Positions 1 through 7,312 of a DNA stretch of 28,051 nucleotides are shown here, in pieces (positions within the stretch are counted from its first letter, which is position 1; every line of letters begins with the position of its first letter). The position numbers and the translations under genes were made by a program. The stretch spans positions 1 to 28,051 of the forward strand of contig CAAGEK010000001.1 in the NCBI GenBank assembly GCA_900768845.1, given 5' to 3'. The stretch comes from Alphaproteobacteria bacterium (lineage in GTDB: Bacteria > Pseudomonadota > Alphaproteobacteria > CAAGCB01 > CAG-977). Below the pieces are notes generated by a model. The model was not told the DNA's origin. It saw only the letters and a program-made list of their open reading frames with translations, and ran no database searches.

Positions 1-345
1 CTGAAACCGGAAGGGCGGCACTGAGAGGAAGGGAAAGGGAAAAACGGGGAAATCGGGAAGTGAAAACGGAAACTGAGAAGGCGAAAGAGGGAAACAAGGG
101 GACTGTAGGATAACGGCAAAACAGGAAATGGAAATGGGAACGGGAAGCGGGCGCGGGAAATGACGGATAATGGCTGGAAACGGCAAAAGGCGGGAACGAG
201 GGGCGAAAACTGAGGCGGAAGCAGAGGAAAAAACAGAGGGCGGGAAAAGGAAGCAAAGGAAAAATAGGAATTGGCGGAAACCGGAGAGTAACGGCAAGAG
301 AGAGAATGGAAACCGAGAAGGCGGACTCATGGAAAGGAAAAAAAG
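1..345. other. Polypurine-rich left edge, no convincing gene
   Basis: The plus strand is strongly purine-rich: I count 23 pyrimidines in the first 120 bases. It is built from loosely repeated words such as GGAAA, CGGGAA and GGCGGAA. The complementary strand stays open from an ATG at 330 to the window edge (110 codons). The predicted peptide is only Phe/Pro/Ser/Leu, and stop codons are purine-rich, so the openness follows from composition. There is no clear ribosome binding site or recognisable domain. It may be a low-complexity genomic tract or a poorly assembled contig end. Confidence 0.5.
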
Positions 346-504
346 CTAAAATAAAAAATCAATAAATTCCATAAAAACTTATTTATTCACTGAAATCTTA
401 ACTAAAAATCAATATTTTTACAGATTTATACCTTAAATAAATTCATAAAATCATTTATTAACGAACCTGTTTTTATAACAAATCGAAAAAACAAAAAAAT
501 CTAA
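346..504. other. AT-rich non-coding stretch
   Basis: This is an A/T-rich interval with many short A and T runs between the polypurine tract and the terminator of the tail-fibre genes. I see no open reading frame with a ribosome binding site and no RNA gene. It could contain promoters for a gene beyond the left edge, but none stands out. Confidence 0.5.
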
Positions 505-557
505 AAGGGAACGAAAAAAGCGATTTCGGTTACAGAGATTCGCTTTCTCCGTCCCTT
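505..557 (-). terminator. Compound terminator after tail-fibre genes
   Basis: There are nested inverted repeats: outer arms AAGGGA (505-510) and TCCCTT (552-557), and inner arms AAAGCGA (517-523) and TCGCTTT (540-546). On the minus strand the inner stem is followed by a run of T. It lies 9 bases beyond the stop codon of the 59-residue gene, so it probably ends the fibre operon. Confidence 0.6.
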
Positions 558-565
558 GATTAAAT

Positions 566-745
566 TTATTCGCTCAATGCGGCCGGTTCGTTTTCGTCCG
601 GATCGTTTTCCCGAAAAGAATCCTTCTCATCCGCAACGGAGGGCGCATCATCAAAAATAAATTCTCCGTTTTTTATGCGTAGAATTTTATTTTCCCTGTT
701 GGCTTTTGCCGCCGCCAATGCGTATTCTCTGCCCGTTATTTTCAT
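566..745 (-). CDS. Small 59-residue protein of the tail-fibre operon
   Basis: The ATG overlaps the stop codon of the Gp53-like gene as ATGA (742-745), so translation is probably coupled. The product begins MKITGREYALAAAKANRE and ends with an acidic stretch rich in Asp, Glu and Asn. It has no membrane segment and no family I recognise. Its position as the last gene of a fibre operon, before a terminator, fits a small phage accessory such as a fibre chaperone or assembly factor, but that is only context. The reading frame is complete, and the ATGA junction makes it a likely real gene. Confidence 0.6.
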   Translation of the reverse strand: MKITGREYALAAAKANRENKILRIKNGEFIFDDAPSVADEKDSFRENDPDENEPAALSE

Positions 746-1383
746 TCGTTTTCTCCTTCCTGTCCCGTTTCCTCAATCTCTCCCGCATAACCGTAAGCAC
801 TCCATTCTTTCTTGGGAACGGATGAAGGATTGAGAAATGTTTGGAAACGTGTTGTTTCTTTTACTTTCACCCCTAAATTAACAGCCGCGATTCCATTGTT
901 ATAGCTCGTTTGGCTTGGAGTCATAAGGATCGTATAGTTGCAGTTTGCAAACGGTTTTGCAAAATTCACAATGGCTTGTTCCGTGTCCGTGTATTGAGCT
1001 ATACCGCCTTGTTCCAGCCAACCGCTTTTGTACAGTCGATACCAGACCGAACCGTCGGCGACGCCGGTTAAAATGTCTTCCTTCGTCGGAAAAAATTCGA
1101 TCACAGGATCGCACTCGACGGCGTAAATTCCGTTGGATTCGGGCGTTCCCATCGAATCGAAAGCTTCATTCGTCAAAAAGTTGATATTAAAACTGCTCGA
1201 AACGAATTTTACATCAAGCGTCACGTCTTCGTTCAAAGTCAAACTGCCGGAACGCGTGCCTTTTTCATTATGGCATACGTTCCAATTTACCGAAGTCCCC
1301 GCTGTCGCAGTCAACGTGCTTCTTTCCGTTCCGTTGATTTCAACGGTCGAGCCCGAAGGGGCGTTTATTGTTAATGTCGGCAT
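742..1383 (-). CDS. Phage tail-fibre protein with Gp53-like C-terminal domain
   Basis: The protein has 213 residues. Residues 1 to about 60 look like a small beta-sandwich (MPTLTINAPSGSTVEINGTE). Residues 105-185 resemble the C-terminal receptor-binding domain of Gp53-like phage tail fibres. The visible signs are WYRLYKSGWLEQGG, then IVNFAKPF, and YTILMTPSQ, the usual W-G / F-x-x-P-F / Y-x-x pattern. It probably recognises a cell-surface glycan or protein. An AAGGAG site 6 bases before the ATG overlaps the stop region of the glycine-rich gene, which indicates coupled expression. The family call rests on pattern resemblance, not on a search. Confidence 0.75.
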   Translation of the reverse strand: MPTLTINAPSGSTVEINGTERSTLTATAGTSVNWNVCHNEKGTRSGSLTLNEDVTLDVKFVSSSFNINFLTNEAFDSMGTPESNGIYAVECDPVIEFFPTKEDILTGVADGSVWYRLYKSGWLEQGGIAQYTDTEQAIVNFAKPFANCNYTILMTPSQTSYNNGIAAVNLGVKVKETTRFQTFLNPSSVPKKEWSAYGYAGEIEETGQEGENE

Positions 1384-1386
1384 TTG

Positions 1387-2049
1387 CTACTCCTTGTAAA
1401 AAATGATGACGGCCGCGCCGTCCTGCCCCGCTCCGGCGTTCGCAGAGCCGCCGGAACCGTAATACTCCCCGTTCAATTTATGAGTTTTAGGTCCCGCCTT
1501 GTTTGAGCCGTTGGGGTAAAATCCGGCTGCTCCGTTCGCTCCGTTTTCGGAAACAATTGTTAAAATATTTCCATTTTCGGAAATAATCGTAAAACCGGCA
1601 GTACCGCCCGCTCCGCTCGAACCCCCGTCGCCCTGACCGTCAAGACCGCCCCCGCCTCCTCCGGCACTCAGACTGAGGCCGGAAAAGGAAACAACCGTAT
1701 CCCCGCCTTTCAAGCGCGCCGCTCCGCCGGTTCCCACCGTTAAAGACAACGTATCGGGCAAAACCTCTTTACCTATTCGGGCAACGACTTTCGCGCCGCT
1801 GCCGCCAGTCCCCGGAGAACCGTAATAGGTGTTGAAAATATCGGGTTTGTGCGTATGTCCGTATCCTGCTCCGCCGCCCGCACCGATAAGGGCGACAACG
1901 ACACCGGACACGTTTTGGGGAACAGGGATCTCATGCGTTCCGGCACCGTAAAACGATACCGTTTCAAAAGACGAATTTCGAACCGTAACGACATATGATT
2001 TACCCTCTTTTTCAATCCGGTATCGACCGTTTAACAAGCCTGTTTTCAT
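1387..2049 (-). CDS. Glycine-rich phage tail-fibre tip protein
   Basis: The protein has about 220 residues. After a short beta-rich N-terminus (MKTGLLNGRYRIEKEGKSYVV) it becomes very glycine-rich (repeated GAGGG, GTGG, GGGGGGL and GSGGS) and ends in DGAAVIIFYKE. This matches the glycine-rich domain at the ends of phage fibres, where polyglycine-II-like loops form the receptor-binding tip. An ATG at 2052 is also possible, but AAGGA lies 1 base from it and 4 bases from the ATG at 2049, so I prefer 2049. The longer frame reaching 2094 overlaps the upstream gene and lacks a site. It lies between the adaptor and Gp53-like genes in one operon. Confidence 0.75.
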   Translation of the reverse strand: MKTGLLNGRYRIEKEGKSYVVTVRNSSFETVSFYGAGTHEIPVPQNVSGVVVALIGAGGGAGYGHTHKPDIFNTYYGSPGTGGSGAKVVARIGKEVLPDTLSLTVGTGGAARLKGGDTVVSFSGLSLSAGGGGGGLDGQGDGGSSGAGGTAGFTIISENGNILTIVSENGANGAAGFYPNGSNKAGPKTHKLNGEYYGSGGSANAGAGQDGAAVIIFYKE

Positions 2050-2057
2050 CATATCCT

Positions 2058-2684
2058 TCAACTCCACGACACAATCGCAAACGCCGTGCCGCAAGCTTCG
2101 GCATTCAGAACGGCCTCATCGATTTCCGCCTGTTTTTGTGCCGCGTGCGTATCGAAACCGTTGACAACGGCGATTGCGGCCTCTTTGTATTGACCGGCCA
2201 ATGCCGCGCTTTGCGACGCGCTTTCGGCGGCATTCGCGCTTTCGGTTTCCGCCTCGAAAATGCGAGGGATGATCTCGTCGGGATTTTCTGAGGAAGTAAC
2301 CCCCAAAGTCAGAGAGCGCGTCAGTTTTTCGGCATTTTGCTGTACCATCATTGTCAGCTTGTCCAATGCGCGTTCCTGAGTTTCCGCCGGAAAGATTTCG
2401 TTTTCGCGATAATCGACTTCCTGCGTCATGGGGACGACGCGGACAACGGTGATTTTCTCCGCCTCCGCAAGCGCATTGACGAGCGTAATGCTGCCTCCGT
2501 TCGGATCACCCGCACCGGAAACGGAATAGTCTTTGTCAAATTCCAGTTTTGTTTCCGCGACATTTTGAGAAACGAACCAAACCTCGACGTCGGTTTTTTC
2601 TAAAAAATAAAACGGGACTGCAAAATCCTTTACAATCCCGTTTCCGACGTATGACACTTTATTGTTCGTGCTTGATACTGTCAT
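2058..2684 (-). CDS. T7 gp17-type tail-fibre N-terminal adaptor
   Basis: The 208-residue product matches the phage T7 tail-fibre N-terminal domain. Diagnostic segments are VSYVGNGIVKDFAVPFYFL near residue 10, VEVW near residue 33, and GGSITL near residue 65, followed by the helical linker TQERALDKLTMMVQQNAEKL (about residues 105-125). That domain fixes fibres to the podovirus tail. The remainder is Ala/Glu-rich coiled coil (AETESANAAESASQSAALAG). AAGGAG lies 6 bases before the ATG at 2684. The frame stays open to 2828, but that extension runs through two terminators and the tRNA-Val gene, so it is not real. The fibre is short and ends soon after the coiled coil; the distal parts are separate genes downstream. 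Confidence 0.8.
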   Translation of the reverse strand: MTVSSTNNKVSYVGNGIVKDFAVPFYFLEKTDVEVWFVSQNVAETKLEFDKDYSVSGAGDPNGGSITLVNALAEAEKITVVRVVPMTQEVDYRENEIFPAETQERALDKLTMMVQQNAEKLTRSLTLGVTSSENPDEIIPRIFEAETESANAAESASQSAALAGQYKEAAIAVVNGFDTHAAQKQAEIDEAVLNAEACGTAFAIVSWS

Positions 2685-2702
2685 GTATTGCTCCTTGGAT
2701 AC

Positions 2703-2727
2703 AAAAAAACGGCCGTGAAAGGCCGTT
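2703..2727 (-). terminator. Terminator just upstream of fibre adaptor
   Basis: The minus strand reads AACGGCC-loop-GGCCGTT followed by seven T. It lies only 19 bases before the adaptor start codon and directly after the tRNA-Val terminator. No promoter fits between the hairpin and the gene. Confidence 0.7.
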
Positions 2728-2730
2728 ATG

Positions 2731-2764
2731 AAAAAAGCCCCGTACCGTTTTATGGTACGGGGCT
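2731..2764 (-). terminator. Terminator of tRNA-Val
   Basis: On the minus strand an 11-base-pair stem, AGCCCCGTACC paired with GGTACGGGGCT, is followed by six T. It lies 3 bases beyond the encoded CCA of tRNA-Val and is the natural end of that transcript. Confidence 0.85.
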
Positions 2765-2767
2765 GAA

Positions 2768-2843
2768 TGGTAGGCGATGACAGGCTCGAACTGCCGACCC
2801 TCTCGGTGTAAACGAGATGCTCTACCAACTGAGCTAATCGCCC
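2768..2843 (-). tRNA. tRNA-Val (anticodon TAC)
   Basis: A complete 76-base cloverleaf on the minus strand. The acceptor begins GGGCGAT and pairs with ATCGCCT before the encoded CCA. The D arm has AGCTCAGTTGGTAGAGC. The anticodon stem TCTCG/CGAGA encloses loop TTTACAC with anticodon TAC, and the T arm has GTTCGAGC. Phage genes begin 84 bases from its 3' end, so the gene is a candidate integration site. In many alphaproteobacteria tRNA-Val follows hup, so the host side of the junction is normal. Confidence 0.95.
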
Positions 2844-2863
2844 GCAAATGCGCTGTGTGATAG

Positions 2864-2892
2864 CTTATAAAAGATTTCCGGCCGTTTGACAA
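2864..2892 (-). promoter_or_regulatory. Promoter of tRNA-Val
   Basis: The minus strand shows TTGTCA, 17 bases, then TATAAG, with the -10 ending 21 bases before the tRNA 5' end. The match to the housekeeping sigma consensus and the position are both good. Confidence 0.6.
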
Positions 2893-2904
2893 GCCTTTTT
2901 TCAA

Positions 2905-2938
2905 AAAAACAGGCGGCTTGAAAAAATCCAAGCCGCCC
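2905..2938 (-). terminator. Terminator of hup
   Basis: The arms AGGCGGCTTG (2911-2920) and CAAGCCGCCC (2929-2938) form a GC-rich stem followed on the minus strand by a run of seven T. It lies 22 bases after the hup stop codon. Confidence 0.85.
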
Positions 2939-2960
2939 GTATTCAACGCAAACTAAAAAA

Positions 2961-3233
2961 TTAGTTTACAGCGTCTTTCAAACCCTTGCCGGCTTTGAAT
3001 TTGGGCTGCTTCGATGCAGGAATGTTGATCTTGGCACCCGTGCGCGGATTACGACCTTCTGTCGCGGCACGTTCGGCAACGCTGAACGTTCCAAAACCGA
3101 CCAAGCGAACTTCGTCATTTTTCTTCAAAGCACCTTCGACAGCTTTCAAAAATGCGTCAACAGCCTTGCCCGCATCCGTTTTGGAAAGGCCGGTATTTTT
3201 AGCAACTTCAGCTACGAGATCGTTCTTATTCAC
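2961..3233 (-). CDS. hup: DNA-binding protein HU
   Basis: The 90-residue product has the full HU/IHF fold: helix pair MNKNDLVAEVAKNTGLSK, the beta segment VRLVGFGTFSV, and the DNA-wrapping arm with GRNPRTGAKINIPAS (about residues 61-75, including the Asn-Pro-x-Thr turn with the intercalating Pro). HU compacts and bends nucleoid DNA. The start codon is GTG, preceded by GAGGAG 8 bases away. It follows lon, as in many proteobacteria, but has its own terminator and probably its own promoter. No host partner subunit is visible here, so it may act as a homodimer. Confidence 0.95.
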   Translation of the reverse strand: MNKNDLVAEVAKNTGLSKTDAGKAVDAFLKAVEGALKKNDEVRLVGFGTFSVAERAATEGRNPRTGAKINIPASKQPKFKAGKGLKDAVN

Positions 3234-3234
3234 G

Positions 3235-3249
3235 TTGAGGACTCCTCAA
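3235..3249 (-). promoter_or_regulatory. hup: Palindrome covering hup ribosome binding site
   Basis: TTGAGGA and TCCTCAA flank a single base just upstream of the GTG start. The GAGGAG ribosome binding site is inside it, so pairing could hide the site. It may also be a protein-binding palindrome; the sequence does not distinguish these. Confidence 0.4.
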
Positions 3250-3294
3250 AAAATTATCAAGACAAAATTAAGATTCTGTACGAATCATAGGGAA

Positions 3295-3324
3295 AGTCTA
3301 AAACGCCGACATTCGTCAGGTCAA
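3295..3324 (-). promoter_or_regulatory. hup: Possible hup promoter
   Basis: The minus strand has TTGACC, 18 bases, then TAGACT, about 60 bases before the GTG. The -35 is good and the -10 is mediocre. Confidence 0.35.
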
Positions 3325-3361
3325 TAAAAAGTGACACCGGCCGTCATTTTTTTTAGGTTTT

Positions 3362-3431
3362 CGCCCGTTTTTTTGCAAAAAAGGGCAACTCCATTCAAAA
3401 CTTTTGCAAATTAACCATCAAAAGTTTTAAA
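3362..3431. other. Two AT-rich inverted repeats between lon and hup
   Basis: The first pairs GCCC-T-run with A-run-GGGC around 3362-3388. The second pairs AAACTTTTG with CAAAAGTTT around 3398-3430. They lie between the lon terminator and the hup promoter in a 260-base interval without genes. They could be protein-binding or transcript-structure elements; no function is evident. Confidence 0.35.
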
Positions 3432-3461
3432 CCTGTGTAAAAACGCCTTCGCCTTAAAATG

Positions 3462-3489
3462 AAAAAAAGGGGATGATTTCCTCCCCTTT
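3462..3489 (-). terminator. lon: Terminator of lon
   Basis: On the minus strand AAGGGGA pairs with TCCCCTT around a short loop and is followed by several T. It begins 7 bases beyond the lon stop codon. Confidence 0.75.
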
Positions 3490-3495
3490 TTCCGG

Positions 3496-5913
3496 TTAAT
3501 GACACCGCAAACACGAATCTTCTTCGTTTTCGGCCGAATCAGCTTTCTTCAAACGTTCTTTTTCCTCTTCCTCCTCTTCGTTCCACTCAACGGGAATCAA
3601 AGGACGAACCAAAGCGCGTTTCAAAACTTCCTCGGCCGTCGTCACGGGAATGATTTGCAATCCCGTTTTGACGTTTTCCGGAATTTCCTCCAAATCTTTT
3701 TCATTGTCTTTGGGGATCAGAACCGTTTTTATTCCCGCACGCAACGCCGCCAACAGTTTTTCTTTCAAACCGCCGATCGGCAAAACGCGCCCCAAAAGCG
3801 TAATCTCCCCCGTCATGGCGATGTCTTTGGACACGGGAATCCCCGTCATCGCGGAAACAAGCGACGTACACATGGCAATACCGGCGGAAGGCCCGTCTTT
3901 CGGCGTCGCCCCTTCGGGAACGTGAACGTGGACGTCCCGTTTGTCGAAAAGGGACGGATGAATTCCGAAAGAAACCGCATGAGAACGGACGAAAGAACGC
4001 GCCGCCGAAATGGATTCTTTCATAACGTCGCCCAATTGCCCCGTTTGCGTGACGCGTCCGTGCCCCGGCATCATAACGGCTTCAATGGACAGGATTTCCC
4101 CGCCGACCTCCGTCCAAGCAAGCCCCGTCGTCACACCGACCTGATCCTGTTTTTCCGCCACACCGTAAGTGTACGGAGGAACTCCGGCATATTTTTTCAG
4201 GTTGCGTTCCGTCACGGCCACCGTTTTTTTCTTGCCCAGCATCAGTTCCGTTACGGCTTTGCGCGCCAAGCCTTCCAACGCCCTGTCCAAATTGCGCACA
4301 CCCGATTCACGCGTGTACAGACGGATCAAAGAACGCAAGGCTTCATCCGAAACGGACCACTCCTTTTTTGTAAGTCCGGCCGCTTCCCTTTGTTTTTTGA
4401 TCAGATGGCGTTTGGCGATTTCAACCTTTTCGTCTTCGGTATAGCCGGAAATGCGGATGATCTCCATACGATCCAGCAAAGGCCGCGGCATTTTCAACGA
4501 ATTCGCCGTCGTAATGAACATCACGTCGGACAAATCGTAATCGACGTCCAAATAATGATCGTTAAACGTGGAATTTTGAGCGGGATCAAGCACCTCCAGC
4601 AAAGCGGAAGACGGATCCCCGCGCCAATCGGCTCCCAGTTTGTCGATTTCATCCAGCAAAAACAGCGGATTGCGCGTTTTAACCTTTTTCATGCTCTGGA
4701 TAATCTTGCCGGGCATCGCTCCGACATATGTACGGCGATGTCCGCGAATTTCAGCTTCGTCGCGCATACCGCCCAAAGACGCCCGAACAAACTTGCGTCC
4801 CGTCGCTTTGGCGATGGATTGCCCCAAAGACGTTTTGCCGACCCCCGGAGGCCCGACCAGACACAAAATCGGCCCTTTGACCGCTTTGGTTTTCTTTTGA
4901 ACGGCCAAATATTCAATGATGCGCTCTTTTACTTTTTCCAAACCGTAGTGATCGGCGTCCAATATTTCCTGAGCTTTTGCCAAATCGGTCTGAATTTTGG
5001 CCTTTTTACCCCAAGGCAGGCAAAGCAACCAATCCAGATAATTGCGGATGACCGTCGCTTCCGAAGACATCGGACTCATGTGACGCAGTTTTTTCAGCTC
5101 CGACAAGGCTTTTTCCTTGGCTTCCGCCGACATTTTCGCCTTTTCGATTTTTGTTTCCAGCTCGTCAAATTCCGCCGAACCGTCGTCGTCGCCCAGCTCT
5201 TTTTGAATCGCTTTCATCTGTTCGTTCAGATAATAGTCGCGCTGGGTTTTCTCCATTTGGCGTTTGACACGGCGGCGTATCTTTTTTTCAACCTGCAAAA
5301 CGCCCATTTCCGTTTCCATCAGGCCGAACAGCTTTTCCAAACGCTTATAAACATCCGTCGTTTCCAACAAATCCTGACGGTCGGAGATTTTCAACGACAA
5401 ATGGGATGCAATAATGTCCGCCAGTTTTGACGCGTCGTCAATCTGGCTGATGGACAGCAAAATTTCGGGCGGAATCTTTTTGTTCAAACGGACATATTCT
5501 TCAAACTGGGAAATCAGGGAACGCGAAAAAGCCTGAATTTCAGCCTCTTGTCCCGCCGTTTCGGAAACCGGATCGACATTGACTTCAAAAAAAGAGGGAT
5601 TTTCCGGATAACCGGCGATCTTTACGCGTTCAAGCCCTTCAACCAAAGCCTTTACCGTCCCGTCCGGCAGACGCAACAGCTGCACGACATTGCCGATCGT
5701 CCCCGTTTCGTACATATCTTCGGGTTTCGGATCGTCAACCGCCGAATCCTTTTGAGTCGCCAATACGATACGACGGTCTTTGACCATGGCGGCGTCCAAC
5801 GCTTTGACCGATTTTTCCCGACCGACGAACAACGGTACGATCATATGCGGAAAAACGACAATATCCCGTAAGGGGAGCATCGGATAAATCGTATTTTGAA
5901 TCGGAGTGTCCAT
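3496..5913 (-). CDS. lon: ATP-dependent protease Lon (LonA)
   Basis: The 805-residue length is normal for LonA. The N-terminal substrate domain (about 1-210, starting LPLRDIVVFPHMIVPLFVGR) is followed by a coiled coil. Next come the AAA+ module, with Walker A GPPGVGKT at 354-361 and Walker B FLLDEID at 418-424, and the protease domain with catalytic Ser676 in PKDGPSAG and Lys719 in GGLKEKLL. Lon degrades misfolded and regulatory proteins in the cytoplasm. It follows clpX and precedes hup. The C-terminal tail after about residue 780 is acidic (EEEEEEKE) and ends CLRCH, a CxxCH motif not usual for Lon. The start MDTPIQNTIYPMLPLRD has a purine-rich ribosome binding site (AGGAGAAGAGG). Confidence 0.97.
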   Translation of the reverse strand: MDTPIQNTIYPMLPLRDIVVFPHMIVPLFVGREKSVKALDAAMVKDRRIVLATQKDSAVDDPKPEDMYETGTIGNVVQLLRLPDGTVKALVEGLERVKIAGYPENPSFFEVNVDPVSETAGQEAEIQAFSRSLISQFEEYVRLNKKIPPEILLSISQIDDASKLADIIASHLSLKISDRQDLLETTDVYKRLEKLFGLMETEMGVLQVEKKIRRRVKRQMEKTQRDYYLNEQMKAIQKELGDDDGSAEFDELETKIEKAKMSAEAKEKALSELKKLRHMSPMSSEATVIRNYLDWLLCLPWGKKAKIQTDLAKAQEILDADHYGLEKVKERIIEYLAVQKKTKAVKGPILCLVGPPGVGKTSLGQSIAKATGRKFVRASLGGMRDEAEIRGHRRTYVGAMPGKIIQSMKKVKTRNPLFLLDEIDKLGADWRGDPSSALLEVLDPAQNSTFNDHYLDVDYDLSDVMFITTANSLKMPRPLLDRMEIIRISGYTEDEKVEIAKRHLIKKQREAAGLTKKEWSVSDEALRSLIRLYTRESGVRNLDRALEGLARKAVTELMLGKKKTVAVTERNLKKYAGVPPYTYGVAEKQDQVGVTTGLAWTEVGGEILSIEAVMMPGHGRVTQTGQLGDVMKESISAARSFVRSHAVSFGIHPSLFDKRDVHVHVPEGATPKDGPSAGIAMCTSLVSAMTGIPVSKDIAMTGEITLLGRVLPIGGLKEKLLAALRAGIKTVLIPKDNEKDLEEIPENVKTGLQIIPVTTAEEVLKRALVRPLIPVEWNEEEEEEKERLKKADSAENEEDSCLRCH

Positions 5914-5947
5914 AACCTCTTCTCCTGATTTTGAGGGGGTGTTCCGT

Positions 5948-6000
5948 TTTTTGTTCCGTTCGTTTATTTAGGCGTCGGAAAGCCGGACATCAAGACCGGC
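5948..6000 (-). promoter_or_regulatory. Possible lon heat-shock promoter and weak clpX hairpin
   Basis: On the minus strand CTTGATG, 14 bases and then GCCTAAAT partly match the RpoH pattern CTTGAAA-N14-CCCCATNT. The same area has a short GCCGG/CCGGC hairpin just after the clpX stop, followed by only three T. The sequence allows a separate lon promoter, but the match is weak. Confidence 0.3.
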
Positions 6001-6007
6001 CGGAAGT

Positions 6008-7282
6008 TTATGCGCTGGTTTCCATATTTTCGCCGCGTTTTCCGGCGTAAATTTGCAACGGCTTTGTTTCGCCGACGACAACCTTGTCGTCAACAAGGAT
6101 CTCTTCGACGCCTTCCATGGACGGCAAATCGAACATCGTTTCCAACAACAGCGTTTCCATAATCGCCCTCAGGCCTCTGGCTCCGGTTTTACGGTCGACC
6201 GCCTTTTGCGCGATCGCCTTCAACGCCGTATCGGTAAAGTTCAGCCTGACGTTTTCCATATCGAACAAAGCCTGATACTGTTTCACCAAAGCGTTTTTCG
6301 GTCGGGTCAAAATTTCCACCAAGGCCTTTTCATCCAAATCGTCCAAAGTCGCCAAAACAGGAACGCGGCCGACAAATTCGGGGATCAAACCGAACTTTAA
6401 CAAATCTTCGGGCTCGACTTCCTTGAGCAGGTCGCCGGTCTTTCTTTCGTTCGGCCCTGCGACGTGCGCCCCGAAACCGATAGAGGACCTTTCGGAACGC
6501 TGGGCGATGATTTTTTCCAATCCCGCAAACGCTCCGCCGCAAATAAACAGGATGTTCGTCGTATCAACCTGCAAAAACTCCTGCTGAGGATGCTTGCGCC
6601 CGCCCTGAGGAGGCACGGAAGCAATCGTTCCTTCCATGATTTTCAGCAAAGCCTGTTGGACGCCTTCGCCCGAAACGTCACGCGTGATGGACGGGTTGTC
6701 CGATTTTTTGGAAATCTTGTCAATCTCGTCAATGTAAATGATCCCGCGTTGAGCCTTTTCAATATTGTAATCGGCCGCCTGAACCAGCTTCAAAACGATA
6801 TTTTCAACGTCTTCGCCGACATATCCGGCTTCGGTCAAAGTCGTTGCGTCGGCCATCGTAAAAGGCACGTCCAAAATACGCGCCAACGTTCCGGCCAGCA
6901 AAGTCTTCCCCGATCCCGTGGGCCCGATCAACAGGATGTTCGATTTGGAAATCTCGACGTCCTTATTGCCCGCATCCATCGACATCAAACGCTTGTAATG
7001 GTTATAAACGCTGACGGCCAAAACCTTTTTCGCCTGTTCCTGACCGATGACGTAATCGTCCAAAACGGATTTGATTTTGCGCGGCGAAGGAATTTTATCG
7101 CTATCGGCTTTAACCTCCGTTTTTTGCTCTTCATTAATGATATCGGTACACAACCCGATACATTCGTCGCAAATAAAGACGTTCGGTCCGGCAATCAGTT
7201 TTTTGACTTCATGCTGGCTTTTGCCGCAAAAAGAACAGTAAAGCGTTCCTTTTTGATCATCTTTGGACGGAGATTTCGTCAT
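6008..7282 (-). CDS. clpX: ATP-dependent Clp protease ATP-binding subunit ClpX
   Basis: The 424-residue product begins with the C4 zinc-binding domain (Cys16, Cys19, Cys38, Cys41), which recruits adaptors and substrates. The AAA+ core has Walker A GPTGSGKT (120-127), Walker B IIYIDEID (181-188) and the pore-loop region GRKHPQQ (near 228-234). The ClpP-docking loop has IGF at 268-270. ClpX unfolds tagged proteins and feeds them to ClpP, whose gene lies directly upstream. The start has AAGGA 10 bases upstream. All motifs are intact, so this is a working unfoldase. A 119-base gap with a promoter-like element separates it from clpP. Confidence 0.97.
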   Translation of the reverse strand: MTKSPSKDDQKGTLYCSFCGKSQHEVKKLIAGPNVFICDECIGLCTDIINEEQKTEVKADSDKIPSPRKIKSVLDDYVIGQEQAKKVLAVSVYNHYKRLMSMDAGNKDVEISKSNILLIGPTGSGKTLLAGTLARILDVPFTMADATTLTEAGYVGEDVENIVLKLVQAADYNIEKAQRGIIYIDEIDKISKKSDNPSITRDVSGEGVQQALLKIMEGTIASVPPQGGRKHPQQEFLQVDTTNILFICGGAFAGLEKIIAQRSERSSIGFGAHVAGPNERKTGDLLKEVEPEDLLKFGLIPEFVGRVPVLATLDDLDEKALVEILTRPKNALVKQYQALFDMENVRLNFTDTALKAIAQKAVDRKTGARGLRAIMETLLLETMFDLPSMEGVEEILVDDKVVVGETKPLQIYAGKRGENMETSA

Positions 7283-7312
7283 TGTATGAAAATCCTTTTA
7301 CCGCGTTATTGC

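Noticed and set aside
1..330. 110-codon minus-strand frame running off the left edge
   Set aside because: The pyrimidine-rich strand avoids stop codons by composition, the peptide is low-complexity, and there is no good ribosome binding site. It is kept as an observation, not as a gene.
566..2684. Diversity-generating retroelement, as in phage BPP-1
   Set aside because: The Bbp19-like and portal genes prompted a look. I saw no reverse transcriptase and no template/variable repeat pair in the window.
2685..2828. N-terminal extension of the fibre adaptor
   Set aside because: The extension is encoded by two terminators and part of tRNA-Val. The ATG at 2684 has a proper ribosome binding site and begins the conserved domain.
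3499..5430. 643-codon open frame opposite lon
   Set aside because: It is the exact antisense of lon, whose domains and catalytic residues are intact. The peptide is Arg/Phe/Gln-rich with no domain and follows from codon use of the real gene.
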